Shown piece by piece: positions 7,935 to 18,349 of a DNA stretch of 64,000 bases; within the stretch, counting starts at the first letter, position 1, and each line of letters begins with the position of its first letter. The position numbers were made by a program, and so were the translations under genes. The stretch is from Brochothrix thermosphacta DSM 20171 = FSL F6-1036 (GTDB lineage Bacteria > Bacillota > Bacilli > Lactobacillales > Listeriaceae), in the NCBI RefSeq assembly GCF_036884295.1, contig NZ_CP145608.1, positions 806,001 through 870,000 of the forward strand, in the 5' to 3' direction. The notes beneath the pieces are model-generated. The model did no database searches and was not told the origin of the DNA. It saw nothing but the letters and a program-made list of their open reading frames with translations.

Positions 7935-7963
7935 TTGCATATCATGTAAAAGATAGGTATCAT
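7935..7963 (+). promoter_or_regulatory. Promoter of cmk
   Basis: TTGCAT (7935-7940), 17-bp spacer, TATCAT (7958-7963), 45 bases before the cmk start. Confidence 0.65.
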
Positions 7964-8008
7964 AGTGAGTGGATAAATAACAGTTTTACTAGGAAAGAGA
8001 GTGAGAAA

Positions 8009-8692
8009 ATGTCTGGAATTTGTATTGCAATTGATGGACCGGCTGCAGCCGGTAAAAGCACTGTTGCTAAGATAGTTGCAAATCGTTTAGGATATATCTA
8101 TTTGGATACGGGAGCGATGTACCGTACATTAACATATGCTGCTTTGAAAGCAGGTATTGAATTATCAAATGAAACACAATTGAAAATGTTGATGCCGAAA
8201 ATTAATATTACATTTTCACCTGATGAAAAAAATGGCGGGCAACGTGTTTTTCTAAATGGTGAAGACGTTAGCGATGCTATTCGCTCAGAATCTGTTACTA
8301 GCAATGTTTCAGAGGTTGCGATGGTATTAGCTGTTCGTGAAGAAATGAAAGCACGTCAATTAGCATTTGCTGAAAATGGTGGAGTGGTAATGGATGGGCG
8401 TGATATCGGTACGAATGTTTTACCGAACGCAGAGTTGAAAATCTTCTTGCTTGCGTCAGTTGACGAACGAGCAATTCGTCGTTTTAATGAAAATAAAGCC
8501 AAAGGTTATAAACATGTACCATTGGACGTTTTAAAACAAGAAATTGAAGCGCGTGATCACTTGGATTATACGCGTGAACATGCACCCTTGAAAAAAGCAG
8601 AGGATGCAATTGAGTTAGATACAACTTCATTGTCAATTGAAGATGTTTCAACACGTATTTTCACATTGGCTCAAGCGAAAATCAACGACTAA
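8009..8692 (+). CDS. cmk: Cytidylate kinase
   Basis: 227 residues, the usual length. [13 protein letters not shown] (about 5-17) is the P-loop, LDTGAMYRT the CMP-binding segment and VMDGRDIGT the conserved DGRD motif; [10 protein letters not shown] is the lid region. It phosphorylates CMP and dCMP to the diphosphates in pyrimidine salvage and nucleic-acid supply. The longer frame upstream is not used: AGAGAGTGAG sits just before ATG8009, and residues before it would overlap the preceding terminator. The S1-like gene follows as in Bacillus cmk-ypfD. Confidence 0.96.
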   Translation: MSGICIAIDGPAAAGKSTVAKIVANRLGYIYLDTGAMYRTLTYAALKAGIELSNETQLKMLMPKINITFSPDEKNGGQRVFLNGEDVSDAIRSESVTSNVSEVAMVLAVREEMKARQLAFAENGGVVMDGRDIGTNVLPNAELKIFLLASVDERAIRRFNENKAKGYKHVPLDVLKQEIEARDHLDYTREHAPLKKAEDAIELDTTSLSIEDVSTRIFTLAQAKIND

Positions 8693-8781
8693 AAAAACGA
8701 TTTTATTTTTTAGCAAGTTATGTGTTAAAATAAGGATAACTGTATATTAAACAGATAGATGGTAGAGAGAGGATGAATGAA

Positions 8782-9963
8782 ATGACTGAAGAAATGTTTT
8801 CATTTGAAATTGCAGAATTAAAAAAAGGTGACACAGTTGTAGCGACTGTATCAAGTGTAGAAGATAAAAAAGTATATGTAAGCATCCCAAACGCAAAACA
8901 AGATGGTTTATTACCAGCATCTGAATTATCAGTTGAGCCTGTAGAAGACGCTCATACATTAGTAAAAGTTGGCGATGAGTTAACGCTTGTTGTTACTCGT
9001 GTTGAGGATGATTTGATTGTTTTATCTAAAACTAAAGCTGCAGAAGGCGAAGTTTGGACAGACTTAAAAGAAAAATTTGAAAATGGTACAATCTTTGATG
9101 CAACAATTACAGAGGTTGTAAAAGGTGGACTGGTTGCTAACGTTGGTATTCGTGCGTTTATTCCAGGTTCATTAGTAACAGATCATTTTGTTGAAGATTT
9201 TTCAGCATATAAAGGCGAAACATTAGCGGTTAAAATCGTTGAGTTTGTTCAAGAAAAAGGCCGTGTTGTTTTATCACATCGTGCGATTGTTGAAGCTGAG
9301 AAAGCTGTTAAACAAGCAGAATTATTTGCAACAATTAACGAAGGCGATGTTGTTGAAGGAACAGTTGCACGTTTAACTAATTTTGGAGCGTTTGTAACTG
9401 TTAACGGTGTTGATGGACTTGTTCATATTTCACAATTAGCAAACAAACGTGTAAGCAACCCGAGCGAAGTCGTAGCAGTTGGTGATGAAGTGAAGGTTAA
9501 AGTTCTTAGCGTTGATACAGAGAAAAACCGCTTAGCACTTTCAATCAAAGCAACTTTACCGCAACCATGGGATAACATTTCTGAGCAAGTAGCTCCTGAT
9601 GATGTTCTTGAAGGAACAGTTGCGCGTTTAACAACATTCGGTGCTTTCATTAACATTTTACCAGGTGTAGATGGCTTGGTTCATATTTCTGAAATCGCAC
9701 ATGAGCGTATTGGTACGCCACAAGAAGTTTTATCTGAAGGTCAAGCTGTGACTGTTAAAGTTCTTAGCGTTGATACTGCAGAACGTCGTATTGGTTTATC
9801 AATCAAAGCTTTAAGCGATGCGCCTGTAACTGAAGAAAAAGCAAAATCAACAGCAACTAAAGAAGTTGTTGAATCATATAAAATGCCAGAAGAAGAAACT
9901 GGTTTTTCATTAGGCGATTTACTTGGTGCAGATAAGTTGAAAGAAATGGATTTAAAAGATTAA
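8782..9963 (+). CDS. rpsA: Ribosomal protein S1 homologue with four S1 domains
   Basis: 393 residues with four S1 RNA-binding repeats (about 12-80, 97-167, 182-253 and 269-342); the third and fourth contain near-identical GTVARLTxFGAF...VDGLVHISxxA motifs. The C-terminal 45 residues are non-S1 and charged. Bacillus YpfD and Listeria homologues have the same short four-domain form, unlike the six domains of E. coli S1. It likely helps mRNAs bind the ribosome. ATG8782 is preferred to ATG8773 because the GAGAGG signal ends directly at 8772, leaving no spacing for the earlier codon. It lies between cmk and der in the conserved order. Confidence 0.93.
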   Translation: MTEEMFSFEIAELKKGDTVVATVSSVEDKKVYVSIPNAKQDGLLPASELSVEPVEDAHTLVKVGDELTLVVTRVEDDLIVLSKTKAAEGEVWTDLKEKFENGTIFDATITEVVKGGLVANVGIRAFIPGSLVTDHFVEDFSAYKGETLAVKIVEFVQEKGRVVLSHRAIVEAEKAVKQAELFATINEGDVVEGTVARLTNFGAFVTVNGVDGLVHISQLANKRVSNPSEVVAVGDEVKVKVLSVDTEKNRLALSIKATLPQPWDNISEQVAPDDVLEGTVARLTTFGAFINILPGVDGLVHISEIAHERIGTPQEVLSEGQAVTVKVLSVDTAERRIGLSIKALSDAPVTEEKAKSTATKEVVESYKMPEEETGFSLGDLLGADKLKEMDLKD

Positions 9964-10074
9964 TCGTATGATAGGAAAGCGTCTCTCTTGTCTTCAATCA
10001 CACGTTTGCTTAAGCTAGAGATGTGTGATGTACAGGTGAGGCGTTTTATTAATTGAGGAAAAGAAGGTGAGCGT

Positions 10075-11385
10075 ATGGCAAAACCAGTAATAGCAATTGT
10101 TGGACGTCCAAATGTAGGAAAGTCAACAATTTTCAATCGTATCGTAGGTGAACGTATTTCAATCGTTGAAGACGTAGCAGGTGTAACACGTGACCGTATT
10201 TATTCATCGAGTGAATGGTTAACACAACAATTTAATGTCATTGATACAGGTGGTATTGATATTGGTGACGAACCGTTCTTGGAACAAATTCGTCAACAAG
10301 CAGAAATCGCAATCGAAGAAGCAGACGTTATTATCTTTATCGTTAATGGACGTGAAGGCGTAACTGATGCAGATGAGACTGTCGCTAAAATTTTATACCG
10401 TTCAAAAAAACCAGTTGTTTTAGCTGTAAATAAAGTCGATAACCCAGAAATGCGTTCAGAAATTTATGATTTCTATTCGCTTGGCTTTGGTGAACCGTAT
10501 CCAATTTCAGGTTCACATGGTTTAGGTATCGGGGATTTATTAGATAAAGCAATTGCAAGCTTCCCTGAAAAAGAGGAAATTGAATATGAGGAAGGTACGA
10601 TTAAATTTAGTTTAATTGGACGTCCTAATGTTGGTAAATCATCAATGATTAATGCCATGTTAGGTGAAGAACGTGTTATTGTTTCTGATATCGCAGGTAC
10701 AACACGTGATGCTATTGATACACCGCATACGTTTGATGATCAAGAGTATGTTATGATTGATACAGCAGGGATGCGTAAAAAAGGTAAAGTATACGAGAAC
10801 ACAGAAAAATATAGTATTTTGCGTGCATTGCGTGCAATTGAACGTTCTGATGTTGTTCTTGTCGTTATCAATGCTGAAGAAGGTATCCGTGAACAGGATA
10901 AGAAAATCGCTGGTTATGCTCATGAGGCAGGCCGTGGTGTCATTATTGTTGTTAATAAATGGGATACACTAGAGAAAAATGATAAAACACTCGACAAATT
11001 TACAACTGATATTCGTGAACAATTTGTATTTTTAGACTATGCTCCGATTTTATTTGTATCAGCTAAAACACGTCAACGATTAGTTAAGCTGTTTCCGATT
11101 ATTAACGAAGTATACAATAACCACTCAATGCGTGTACAATCAAGCGTGTTAAATGAGGTCATCACAGATGCAGTTGCAGTTAACCCTGCACCACAAGATA
11201 AAGGGCAACGTTTACGTATCTACTATGCAACACAGGTAGCGATTCAACCACCAACATTTGTAGTATTTGTTAACAATCCTGAATTAATGCATTTCTCTTA
11301 TCAACGTTTCCTTGAAAATCGTATTCGAGACGTCTTTACGTTTGAGGGAACACCAATTCGTTTGATTTCACGTCAACGTAAATAA
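10075..11385 (+). CDS. der: Ribosome-assembly GTPase Der (EngA)
   Basis: 436 residues with the tandem GTPase layout unique to Der: first G domain with GRPNVGKS (8-15), DTGG and NKVD; second with GRPNVGKS (about 182-189), DTAG and NKWD; then a KH-like C-terminal domain (about 350-436). It is needed for late 50S subunit assembly. AAGAAGGTGAGCGT precedes ATG10075. The 110-base gap after the S1 gene contains a candidate stem (ATCACAC...GTGTGAT) but no clear T tract. gpsA follows 26 bases downstream and is probably cotranscribed. Confidence 0.97.
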   Translation: MAKPVIAIVGRPNVGKSTIFNRIVGERISIVEDVAGVTRDRIYSSSEWLTQQFNVIDTGGIDIGDEPFLEQIRQQAEIAIEEADVIIFIVNGREGVTDADETVAKILYRSKKPVVLAVNKVDNPEMRSEIYDFYSLGFGEPYPISGSHGLGIGDLLDKAIASFPEKEEIEYEEGTIKFSLIGRPNVGKSSMINAMLGEERVIVSDIAGTTRDAIDTPHTFDDQEYVMIDTAGMRKKGKVYENTEKYSILRALRAIERSDVVLVVINAEEGIREQDKKIAGYAHEAGRGVIIVVNKWDTLEKNDKTLDKFTTDIREQFVFLDYAPILFVSAKTRQRLVKLFPIINEVYNNHSMRVQSSVLNEVITDAVAVNPAPQDKGQRLRIYYATQVAIQPPTFVVFVNNPELMHFSYQRFLENRIRDVFTFEGTPIRLISRQRK

Positions 11386-11411
11386 ATTCATGTGAATGAA
11401 AGGTGATAATT

Positions 11412-12413
11412 ATGGGTAAAATTGCGCTTTTAGGTACAGGAAGTTGGGGAACAGCTTTAGGGCTTGTTCTTGCTGATAACAATGAAGAAGTCATGATGTG
11501 GTCACACCGTGAAGAAGCAGCACTTGAAATTAACGAGCAACATCGTAATCATAAGTACTTGCCAGATATAGTGTTGCCTGAACGGTTGAGAGCGACTTCA
11601 TCTATTCAAGAAGTTTTGTCTGGAGCAAACATTGTTATTTTAGCCGTTCCAACGAAAGCAATTCGTGAGGTTATTGGGCAAATAAATCAATACTTAACGC
11701 AGCCAGTTATTGTCGTACATGTAAGTAAGGGGATTGAGCCCGAAACAAACAAACGTATTTCTGAAATTATTGCTGAGGCAATGGATTCAACACTTGTTTC
11801 AGCGATTGTAGCGTTATCTGGGCCTAGTCATGCAGAAGAAGTATGCAGACGTATGCCTACAACGTTAACAGCGGCTTCTACAGATATTGTAGCAGCTCAA
11901 ACAGTTCAGAATGCGTTTTCTAATTTAAACCTGCGTGTGTATACACATGATGATATTATCGGTACTGAAATTGGTGGGGCTTTAAAAAACATCATTGCTC
12001 TCGGTGCGGGTATATCTGATGGTTTAGGTAATGGTGATAATGCAAAAGCAGCTTTGATTACACGCGGAATGAGAGAAATAATTCGTCTCGGTGATGCGGT
12101 TGGAGCTGATGAAGGCACATTTTCTGGTCTGACAGGTATTGGTGACTTAATTGTTACTTGTACAAGTCAACATTCACGAAATTGGCGTACAGGTTATCGA
12201 CTTGGAAAAGGTGAAACGCTTGGAGAGGTTCTTGAATCTGTCGGTATGATTGTTGAGGGTGTTCGTACTACAAAAGCAGTTTATTTGTGGTCGAAAGAAC
12301 TCGAGGTATCAATGCCAATTACGACAGCGATTTATGGGATTTTATACGAAGGTAAAAATCCTCAAGTAGCTGTTGATGAGTTGATGGGACGTCAGAAAAA
12401 AAGCGAATATTGA
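11412..12413 (+). CDS. gpsA: NAD(P)H-dependent glycerol-3-phosphate dehydrogenase
   Basis: 333 residues. The dinucleotide-binding [10 protein letters not shown] motif is at the very N-terminus; [27 protein letters not shown] and the catalytic-lysine region [18 protein letters not shown] follow. It makes sn-glycerol 3-phosphate from dihydroxyacetone phosphate for phospholipid synthesis. GAAAGGTG precedes ATG11412; GTG11403 overlaps the ribosome-binding signal and is rejected. In Bacillus spoIVA follows, but here hup follows directly, one sign that the organism does not sporulate. Confidence 0.97.
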   Translation: MGKIALLGTGSWGTALGLVLADNNEEVMMWSHREEAALEINEQHRNHKYLPDIVLPERLRATSSIQEVLSGANIVILAVPTKAIREVIGQINQYLTQPVIVVHVSKGIEPETNKRISEIIAEAMDSTLVSAIVALSGPSHAEEVCRRMPTTLTAASTDIVAAQTVQNAFSNLNLRVYTHDDIIGTEIGGALKNIIALGAGISDGLGNGDNAKAALITRGMREIIRLGDAVGADEGTFSGLTGIGDLIVTCTSQHSRNWRTGYRLGKGETLGEVLESVGMIVEGVRTTKAVYLWSKELEVSMPITTAIYGILYEGKNPQVAVDELMGRQKKSEY

Positions 12414-12474
12414 GCTAAATATAGTTATAATATAGTCTAAAAGACTTGAAAACGCTTAAAAAACGTGCAATCAC

Positions 12475-12501
12475 TTGCAGTGACAAGGTTTATGTGATAA
12501 T
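12475..12501 (+). promoter_or_regulatory. Candidate hup promoter
   Basis: TTGCAG (12475-12480) and an extended TGTGATAAT ending at 12501, spacer 15 bp. The predicted 5' leader is about 80 bases, A/T rich, ending in a strong AAGGAGGTG ribosome-binding site. Confidence 0.5.
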
Positions 12502-12588
12502 CTTTTAATGAAATTAAGAATTTATAAAAATTCATAATTTTTAACAAATAAGTTTTTCTAATATCCTTTTCAAGGAGGTGAAAACATA

Positions 12589-12864
12589 ATGGCAAATAAG
12601 ACAGATTTAGTAAATAGCGTTGCAGAAGCAACAGAATTATCTAAAAAAGACGCAACTAAAGCGGTAGAAGCGGTTTTCGCTTCTATTCAAGAAACTTTAG
12701 CTAAAGGTGACAAAGTTCAATTAATTGGCTTTGGTAACTTTGAAGTTCGTGATCGTGCAGCTCGTAAAGGCCGTAACCCACAAACTGGTAAAGAAATCCA
12801 AATTCCAGCAAGTAAAGTACCTGCATTCAAACCAGGTAAAGCACTTAAAGATGCTGTAAAATAA
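12589..12864 (+). CDS. hup: DNA-binding protein HU
   Basis: 91 residues, the usual length of HU. The conserved arm [21 protein letters not shown] (split: [15 protein letters not shown]) and the [20 protein letters not shown] ending are diagnostic. It is the histone-like dimer that bends and compacts DNA. AAGGAGGTG just upstream is an unusually perfect ribosome-binding site, consistent with very high expression, as is the optimal-looking codon use. It is flanked by its own promoter and terminator, so it is monocistronic. Confidence 0.97.
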   Translation: MANKTDLVNSVAEATELSKKDATKAVEAVFASIQETLAKGDKVQLIGFGNFEVRDRAARKGRNPQTGKEIQIPASKVPAFKPGKALKDAVK

Positions 12865-12884
12865 TTACATATTTTACAGAGTGA

Positions 12885-12919
12885 AAAAAGAGGACTGCTT
12901 CGGCGGTGCTCTTTTTTTG
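12885..12919 (+). terminator. Terminator after hup
   Basis: AAAAAGAGGACTGC-TTCG-GCGGTGCTCTTTTTTT: a stable UUCG-type tetraloop hairpin with A and T flanks. Confidence 0.93.
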
Positions 12920-13135
12920 TTTAAATTGAGGAATCGGTGTCAATAAACAGAAATTTGATTACGTTGAATAACAGCATAGTAGGTGTTTTTATAGGGTTTA
13001 AATCTTCATTTTATAAAAGCCTTTTCATCGTTAATTTTACAAGGTTATTACATTAGACTGAAAGACTGTATTTATTTATAAAAGGGTGTATGATATGATA
13101 TATTAGAAGTATTTTATAAGGTGGAGAAGCCGTCT

Positions 13136-13696
13136 ATGACTGTAAATAAAGAGAAAATAGCATTAGCTGTGAAAGATATATTAGAGGCTGTGGGTGAAGA
13201 CCCCAACCGTTCAGGCTTATTAGATACACCGATGCGTGTTGCACGGATGTATGAAGAAATTTTTAGTGGATTAGAAAAAGATCCTAAAAAACATTTAGAA
13301 ACAGTATTTGAAGAAGAATACAGTGAAATGGTCCTTGTGAAAGACATTGGGTTTCATTCTGTATGTGAACATCACTTGGTACCATTTTATGGTAAAGTAA
13401 GCATTGCTTATCTACCTGCGGATGGAAATGTCGTTGGTTTGAGTAAGTTGGCTCGTATTGTTGAAGATATTAGCAAGCGTCCTCAGGTACAAGAACGTAT
13501 TACCAAAACAATTGCTGATTTAATCGAAACAGAATTGAAAGCTGTGGGCGTTTTTGTTTATGTTGAGGCAGAACATATGTGCATGGCGATGCGCGGTGTA
13601 AAAAAACCAGGAGCAGTAACAATTACAACAGCAGCCCGTGGTTTATACGCGAATGATGCGGATGCACGTATCGAAATTTTGACAATGATAAAGTAA
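13136..13696 (+). CDS. folE: GTP cyclohydrolase I
   Basis: 186 residues. [19 protein letters not shown] is the conserved N-terminal segment; zinc and catalytic ligands are in [12 protein letters not shown] and EHMCMAMRG. It converts GTP to 7,8-dihydroneopterin triphosphate, the first step of folate synthesis. AAGGTGGA (13118-13125) fits ATG13136; GTG13121 overlaps this signal. In Bacillus the orthologue mtrA is followed by mtrB (TRAP), which is absent here, in line with the missing trp operon. hepS follows 21 bases later. Confidence 0.96.
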   Translation: MTVNKEKIALAVKDILEAVGEDPNRSGLLDTPMRVARMYEEIFSGLEKDPKKHLETVFEEEYSEMVLVKDIGFHSVCEHHLVPFYGKVSIAYLPADGNVVGLSKLARIVEDISKRPQVQERITKTIADLIETELKAVGVFVYVEAEHMCMAMRGVKKPGAVTITTAARGLYANDADARIEILTMIK

Positions 13697-13717
13697 GTTA
13701 TGAGAAAGGGGTACACG

Positions 13718-14449
13718 ATGTTTCAGCAAAAAATAGATGGATTGGATAGTGCGTTATCTTACGTTCGTAAACGTGCGAATTATCCTTATTTGAAAGAAAA
13801 TCTGGCACAACTTGCAAGCATTGATACTGAAGTGTTAATCAGTTATGAATTGATAAATAAACACAGTCATACTAATAAAGAATTAAATCATATTATGTGT
13901 GCCCTATTATTAATTAAGCAAGCATTGGATATTCATGAATCAGTCACTGAGGGGAACCTTACTTCTGAAAAAATGAGAAAGCAGCGACAATTAACTGTTT
14001 TAGCTGGCGATTTTTATAGTGGCTTATATTATCGTGAACTAGCTATGTTGGATAAACCACAATTAATTGAGATTTTTGCAGAAGCCATTGCAGGAATTAA
14101 TCAAGCACGAGCTAATTCTTACCAAGCGCTTCAAGCTGGAAAATTTAAAATTGAAAATTTAATATTAGCAGAGAGTTATATTCATCAACATCTAGCTCGC
14201 TATTTTGGCGAATCAACAGAATATATTAACGTGATTAAAACTGCTATGACCTTAGCTCGATTGAAAGGCAACAAAAATAATGTAATAGATGTTAAAATAG
14301 AAGCTAAGAATCTGTGGATACAGTTTCTTGAAACAGAGCTTACAAAACAATTAAATAAGATAAAAAACGGGGAATTAAGTGATCGTCTTAAAAATCATTT
14401 AACCGCGCTTATACAACCGAAACACGAAGGGGAGTTAATCATATTATGA
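13718..14449 (+). CDS. hepS: Heptaprenyl diphosphate synthase component I
   Basis: 243 residues. It matches the HEPPP_synt_1 family by the [18 protein letters not shown] motif, by length and by context (folE - hepS - menG - hepT). This small subunit has no DDxxD motifs; it pairs with HepT to make the long prenyl chain of menaquinone. GAAAGGGG fits ATG13718, so the ATG at 13700 is rejected. The last four bases (ATGA) overlap the menG start, suggesting translational coupling. Sequence conservation of this family is low, so the context is an important part of the call. Confidence 0.88.
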   Translation: MFQQKIDGLDSALSYVRKRANYPYLKENLAQLASIDTEVLISYELINKHSHTNKELNHIMCALLLIKQALDIHESVTEGNLTSEKMRKQRQLTVLAGDFYSGLYYRELAMLDKPQLIEIFAEAIAGINQARANSYQALQAGKFKIENLILAESYIHQHLARYFGESTEYINVIKTAMTLARLKGNKNNVIDVKIEAKNLWIQFLETELTKQLNKIKNGELSDRLKNHLTALIQPKHEGELIIL

Positions 14450-15171
14450 GCCAAGAAGAATTAGATCAACAATCCAAGTTAGAAAAAGTGCACAATGTGT
14501 TTGAAAAAGTATCACCAGGTTACGATAAAATGAATGCTGTTATCAGTTTTCAATTGCATAAAGGCTGGCGAAAAGAAACAATGGATGACATGATGATTGT
14601 ACAAGGTGCAAAAGCCTTAGACGTTTGTTGTGGGACTGCTGATTGGACTTTATCGATGGCTGAGGCTGTTGGCGAAGAGGGCGAAGTGATTGGTTTTGAT
14701 TTTTCTGCAAATATGTTAGCTGAAGGTCAAAAGAAAGTGGATGCTTCTTCGTTTGAAAATATTACTTTAATTGAAGGTAATGCTATGGAATTACCATTTG
14801 AAGATAATTCGTTTGATTACGTAACTATTGGTTTTGGATTGCGTAATGTTCCTGATTATTTAACGGTATTAAAAGAGATTAATCGCGTGTTAAAACCAGG
14901 CGGTTTGTTTGCATGCTTAGAAACATCGCAGCCTACTCTACCTGTTTATCGTCAATTGTATTTTGGTTATTTTAAATATGTAATGCCATTATTTGGGCGT
15001 GTTTTTGCCAAGAGCTATAAAGAATATGCTTGGTTAAATGATTCCACTCGTCTATTCCCTGATAAGGAACGATTAGCACAACTCCTTGTAAAAGCTGGTT
15101 TTGTTGCTGTTACCTACAAATCGTTTTCAGGCGGGGCGGCAGCTACTCATATGGGAGTTAAAAAAAGCTAA
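14446..15171 (+). CDS. menG: Demethylmenaquinone methyltransferase
   Basis: 241 residues. Motifs: [13 protein letters not shown] at the N-terminus, the SAM-binding [12 protein letters not shown] (about 60-72), [10 protein letters not shown] and [15 protein letters not shown]. It methylates demethylmenaquinone to menaquinone with SAM (UbiE/MenG family). The start overlaps the hepS stop by four bases and the stop is followed at once by hepT, so the three genes form one translationally coupled unit making menaquinone. Confidence 0.96.
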   Translation: MSQEELDQQSKLEKVHNVFEKVSPGYDKMNAVISFQLHKGWRKETMDDMMIVQGAKALDVCCGTADWTLSMAEAVGEEGEVIGFDFSANMLAEGQKKVDASSFENITLIEGNAMELPFEDNSFDYVTIGFGLRNVPDYLTVLKEINRVLKPGGLFACLETSQPTLPVYRQLYFGYFKYVMPLFGRVFAKSYKEYAWLNDSTRLFPDKERLAQLLVKAGFVAVTYKSFSGGAAATHMGVKKS

Positions 15172-16158
15172 ATGGTTTTGAAAAAAGGAAATACATTTGA
15201 TTTATTGAGTCTTTATAGTTCTTTGAAGAAAGACCTCAAGAAAATCGACCAAGCGCTGTTAGATATTGTCATATCGGAGGAATCACCGATTATTGAAGCA
15301 GCGGCACATCAATTGTTAGGAGCTGGAGGAAAACGCATCCGCCCTATCTTTGTATTAATCTGTGCACGGCTTGGAGATATCGATAAAGAAGCAGCGATGA
15401 AGTTAGCGTTGTCTGTGGAATTGATTCATTCGGCATCTATTTTACATGATGATGTTGTTGATGATTCCGACGTACGTCGAGGTAGAACCTCTGTTAAAGC
15501 GATGTGGGACAATCATGTTGCCATGTATGCCGGTGATTATTTGTTTGCTAAAAGCTTAACCAGTGTGGCAACATTGAATAATCCGCTGATACATGACGTT
15601 TTATCACAAACAACATATGAATTGAGTTTAGGTGAAATTGAACAGATACGCTATCAGTATGATAGCACGCAATCTTTGCGTGTGTATCTGCGACGAATTA
15701 AACGTAAAACGGCAGTTCTTATAGCGGCTAGCTGTCAACTAGGTGCAATTGCTGGTGGAATGGAAGATAAGGCAAAACGCCTTTACTTATTTGGGTATTA
15801 TGTCGGCATGTCATTCCAAATAAGAGACGATATTCTTGATTACACAATGACGGAAGCTGAAATAGGCAAACCTGTCGGAGGTGATTTACAGCAGGGGAAT
15901 ATAACTTTACCAGCCTTTATTGCGATGGAAGATCCTGTATTGAAACGCCAAATTGAAAAAATTAATGAAAAAACGACAAGTTCTGAAATGGTTGATGTAT
16001 TAGAAGCCATACGAACGAGTGGTGCCTTAGAAAAAGCACAGAATATCAGTGAGAAATATTTACAAAAAGCAGTCGCAGTTTTAGATGAGTTTAATGATCC
16101 TAAAGCGACAAAACCGCTGCGACAAATTACTAACTATTTATTAGACCGCGCAGATTAA
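15172..16158 (+). CDS. hepT: Heptaprenyl diphosphate synthase component II
   Basis: 328 residues of the trans-prenyltransferase fold. The first Asp-rich motif is LHDDVVDDSDVRRG (about 87-100), the second is FQIRDDILDY; GAGGKRIRP is the IPP-binding segment. With HepS it extends farnesyl diphosphate with isopentenyl units to the menaquinone side chain. The ATG directly follows the menG stop; the GGGAG 17 bases upstream lies within menG. Confidence 0.95.
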   Translation: MVLKKGNTFDLLSLYSSLKKDLKKIDQALLDIVISEESPIIEAAAHQLLGAGGKRIRPIFVLICARLGDIDKEAAMKLALSVELIHSASILHDDVVDDSDVRRGRTSVKAMWDNHVAMYAGDYLFAKSLTSVATLNNPLIHDVLSQTTYELSLGEIEQIRYQYDSTQSLRVYLRRIKRKTAVLIAASCQLGAIAGGMEDKAKRLYLFGYYVGMSFQIRDDILDYTMTEAEIGKPVGGDLQQGNITLPAFIAMEDPVLKRQIEKINEKTTSSEMVDVLEAIRTSGALEKAQNISEKYLQKAVAVLDEFNDPKATKPLRQITNYLLDRAD

Positions 16159-16232
16159 TCAAAAAATGTAAGAGACTAAGCTTTGAACGGAACGATTTTT
16201 TACAAACTTAATTTAACTAGGGGTGTATTGAA

Positions 16233-16646
16233 ATGGAAAAAACATTTATTATGGTTAAACCAGATGGTGTTAAACGTCATTTAATCGGTGAAGTAGTAAA
16301 GCAGTACGAACAAAAAGGATTGATATTGGTGGCAGGAAAATTAATGGTAATATCAGAAGAGTTGGCGAAAAAACATTATGCAGAGCATGTTGATAAGCCG
16401 TTCTTTGGAGAACTTGTATCGTTTATAACATCGGGACCAGTTTTTGCAATGGTATGGCAGGGAAATGATGCAGTAGTGATTGGACGTAAAATCAATGGTA
16501 AAACAAAACATTTAGAAGCAGACCTAGCCTCTATCAGAGGACGCTTTGCAACAGACACAGCTTTTAACGTTGTTCATGGCTCAGACTCTCTGGAAAGCGC
16601 TGAACGTGAAATTAACCTGTTCTTTGATGAAAGTGAGTTTGTATAG
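16233..16646 (+). CDS. ndk: Nucleoside diphosphate kinase
   Basis: 137 residues. [17 protein letters not shown] at the N-terminus and the active-site NVVHGSDS with His115 identify it. It balances NTP and dNTP pools by transferring the gamma phosphate through phosphohistidine. The C-terminus is somewhat shorter than Bacillus Ndk (149 aa). The TAG stop is immediately followed by the GTGAAAG head of a family-2 repeat whose hairpin may serve as its terminator. It follows hepT as in Bacillus; the intervening cheR is absent. Confidence 0.96.
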   Translation: MEKTFIMVKPDGVKRHLIGEVVKQYEQKGLILVAGKLMVISEELAKKHYAEHVDKPFFGELVSFITSGPVFAMVWQGNDAVVIGRKINGKTKHLEADLASIRGRFATDTAFNVVHGSDSLESAEREINLFFDESEFV

Positions 16647-16905
16647 TGAAAGCACCTTCACACCCATTTAAAATTGAAGAGATTGGAGAAAATACCATTT
16701 TGACGCTATTTGTCAGGATGGTGTTTTTGAAATATCACAAGTTTTGGTGTGAAGTGCTAGAGAAAAATAAAAACGAAAATAGTCCGTTTAATGGCGACGA
16801 GCTTGGAGAAAATAAAAGCAGAACCAAACGTTCAGTTACAAATAAACTGAAGAAAATAAAAGTTTGATTCATTTTATCAAAATGTCATTTTTGAAATTTT
16901 GCTGT
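16646..16905 (+). repeat. Family-2 repeats after ndk (two copies)
   Basis: Begins GTGAAAG at the ndk stop, then a TTGGAGAAAA box, then a hairpin with outer stem ACCAT/ATGGT around the core TTTGACG...TGTCAGG (16690-16725) and the tail TTTTTGAAATATCACAAGTTTTGG. A second, variant copy (about 16800-16905) has TTTGATTC...ATCAAAATG and the same GAAATTTTG tail; its closest relative is at 59880-59945 in reverse. A short open frame across it (16646-16867) is not a gene. Confidence 0.75.
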
Positions 16906-17020
16906 AGTTGTTTGGGTTTTGCTAGACAATAATGACAACGAGCGAATGATGTTACATATACTGATGGTACGTAATCGTGAGAGAGTAGTAAAAAGCTAGC
17001 TTTTTGTTTATCTTCAGTCT

Positions 17021-17055
17021 GAAACCCAATGTATGAGTGCATTGGGTTCTTTTAC
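17021..17055 (+). terminator. Terminator in the ndk-aroC gap
   Basis: AACCCAATG-TATGAGTG-CATTGGGTT followed by CTTTT. Upstream, AAAAAGCTAGCTTTTT (16990-17005) is a second self-complementary stretch. Between about 16920 and 17055 there is no open frame; the stretch could be the end of the ndk transcript or a small independent RNA. No T-box or known riboswitch motif is visible in this gap. Confidence 0.8.
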
Positions 17056-17106
17056 ATAATGAATTGTGAGATAATTGTGACAGTTATAAACTAAAAGCGT
17101 ATGAGG

Positions 17107-17135
17107 TTGAAGTTAACGAAAATATATGATAAAAT
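17107..17135 (+). promoter_or_regulatory. Promoter of the aro operon
   Basis: TTGAAG (17107-17112), 17-bp spacer, TAAAAT (17130-17135), about 42 bases before aroC. Confidence 0.65.
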
Positions 17136-17177
17136 GCTAATATACTTTAAAGCGATAAAGAATAGGGAGTGTAAATA

Positions 17178-18347
17178 ATGAGATATTTAACAGCTGGAGA
17201 ATCACATGGTCCACAACTAACAACGATTATTGAGGGATTACCTGCAGGGTTTACAATATTGGCAGAAAATATTAACGTAGATTTAAAACGTCGTCAAGGC
17301 GGTTATGGCCGTGGGGGACGTATGAAAATAGAAAAAGATCAAGTTGCAATTACCGCGGGTGTACGTCATGGTAAAACGTTAGGTTCACCTGTAGCGTTAA
17401 GTGTAACGAATCTTGATTACCGTCATTGGTTAAAAGAGATGGGAAGCGAGCCAGTAGCTGATGATGTTGTTGTTAAACGTACTGTAACACGTCCACGTCC
17501 CGGTCATGCTGATTTGGTGGGTGGAATCAAGTATGGACACAGAGATTTGAGAAACGTCTTAGAACGCTCGTCAGCGCGTGAAACAACGATGCGTGTGGCA
17601 GCTGGTTCTGTAGCCAAACAATTACTGAAAGAATTAGGCATTGATGTGAGTAGTCATGTGCGTAAAATTGGTGGGGTGACTGCAACTGTTGATATTTCAA
17701 ACCTATCAGCAATTGAAATTCAAGAACGAGCAGAAGCGTCAGAAACACGTACATTGGATGAAGAAGCCAACGAAAAAATGAAAGAACGAATGGACCAAGC
17801 ACGCCGCGATGGCGATACTATTGGTGGTTTAGTTGAAGTGGTCATTGATAATGTGCCAGAAGGTATCGGAAGCTATGTTCACTTTGATCGTAAACTCGAT
17901 GCCCGTATTGCAGCAGCTGTAATGAGCATCAATGCCTTTAAAGGCGTTGAATTTGGTTTAGGGTTTGAAATGGCAAACATTCCAGGTAGCCAAGTACAAG
18001 ATGAGATTTTATATGATGAACAACAAGGATACACACGCGCAACGAATCACTTGGGTGGTTTTGAAGGAGGTATGTCGACAGGGATGCCTATCATAGTGCG
18101 TGGTGTCATGAAGCCGATACCGACTTTATACCGTCCGTTACAAAGTGTTGATATTGATACTAAAGAGCCGTTTAAAGCAAGTGTTGAACGTTCTGATTCA
18201 TGTGCTGTACCAGCAGCAAGTGTTGTAGCAGAACATGTGGTTGCATGGGAAGTAGCCAATGCGATTTTAGAGGAGTTCTCGCATGCGACATTAGCTGATT
18301 TAAAACGTGAAGTTGACGCAAGACGTCAAGCAGCGAAGGAGTTTTAA
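17178..18347 (+). CDS. aroC: Chorismate synthase
   Basis: 389 residues. AGESHGPQL at the N-terminus, [12 protein letters not shown], the FMN-binding signature [20 protein letters not shown] (about 112-131) and [13 protein letters not shown] are diagnostic. It converts EPSP to chorismate using reduced FMN. It is the first gene of aroC-aroB-aroH-tyrA-aroA; the aroB ATG comes two bases after its stop. Called aroF in Bacillus. Confidence 0.97.
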   Translation: MRYLTAGESHGPQLTTIIEGLPAGFTILAENINVDLKRRQGGYGRGGRMKIEKDQVAITAGVRHGKTLGSPVALSVTNLDYRHWLKEMGSEPVADDVVVKRTVTRPRPGHADLVGGIKYGHRDLRNVLERSSARETTMRVAAGSVAKQLLKELGIDVSSHVRKIGGVTATVDISNLSAIEIQERAEASETRTLDEEANEKMKERMDQARRDGDTIGGLVEVVIDNVPEGIGSYVHFDRKLDARIAAAVMSINAFKGVEFGLGFEMANIPGSQVQDEILYDEQQGYTRATNHLGGFEGGMSTGMPIIVRGVMKPIPTLYRPLQSVDIDTKEPFKASVERSDSCAVPAASVVAEHVVAWEVANAILEEFSHATLADLKREVDARRQAAKEF

Positions 18348-18349
18348 CG

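Noticed and set aside
16646-16867. 73-aa open frame after ndk
   Set aside because: It runs entirely through family-2 repeat sequence, overlaps the ndk stop and has no ribosome-binding site.
17021-17177. T-box or amino-acid riboswitch before aroC
   Set aside because: No AGGGTGG-type T-box sequence or recognisable aptamer; only an ordinary terminator and promoter.
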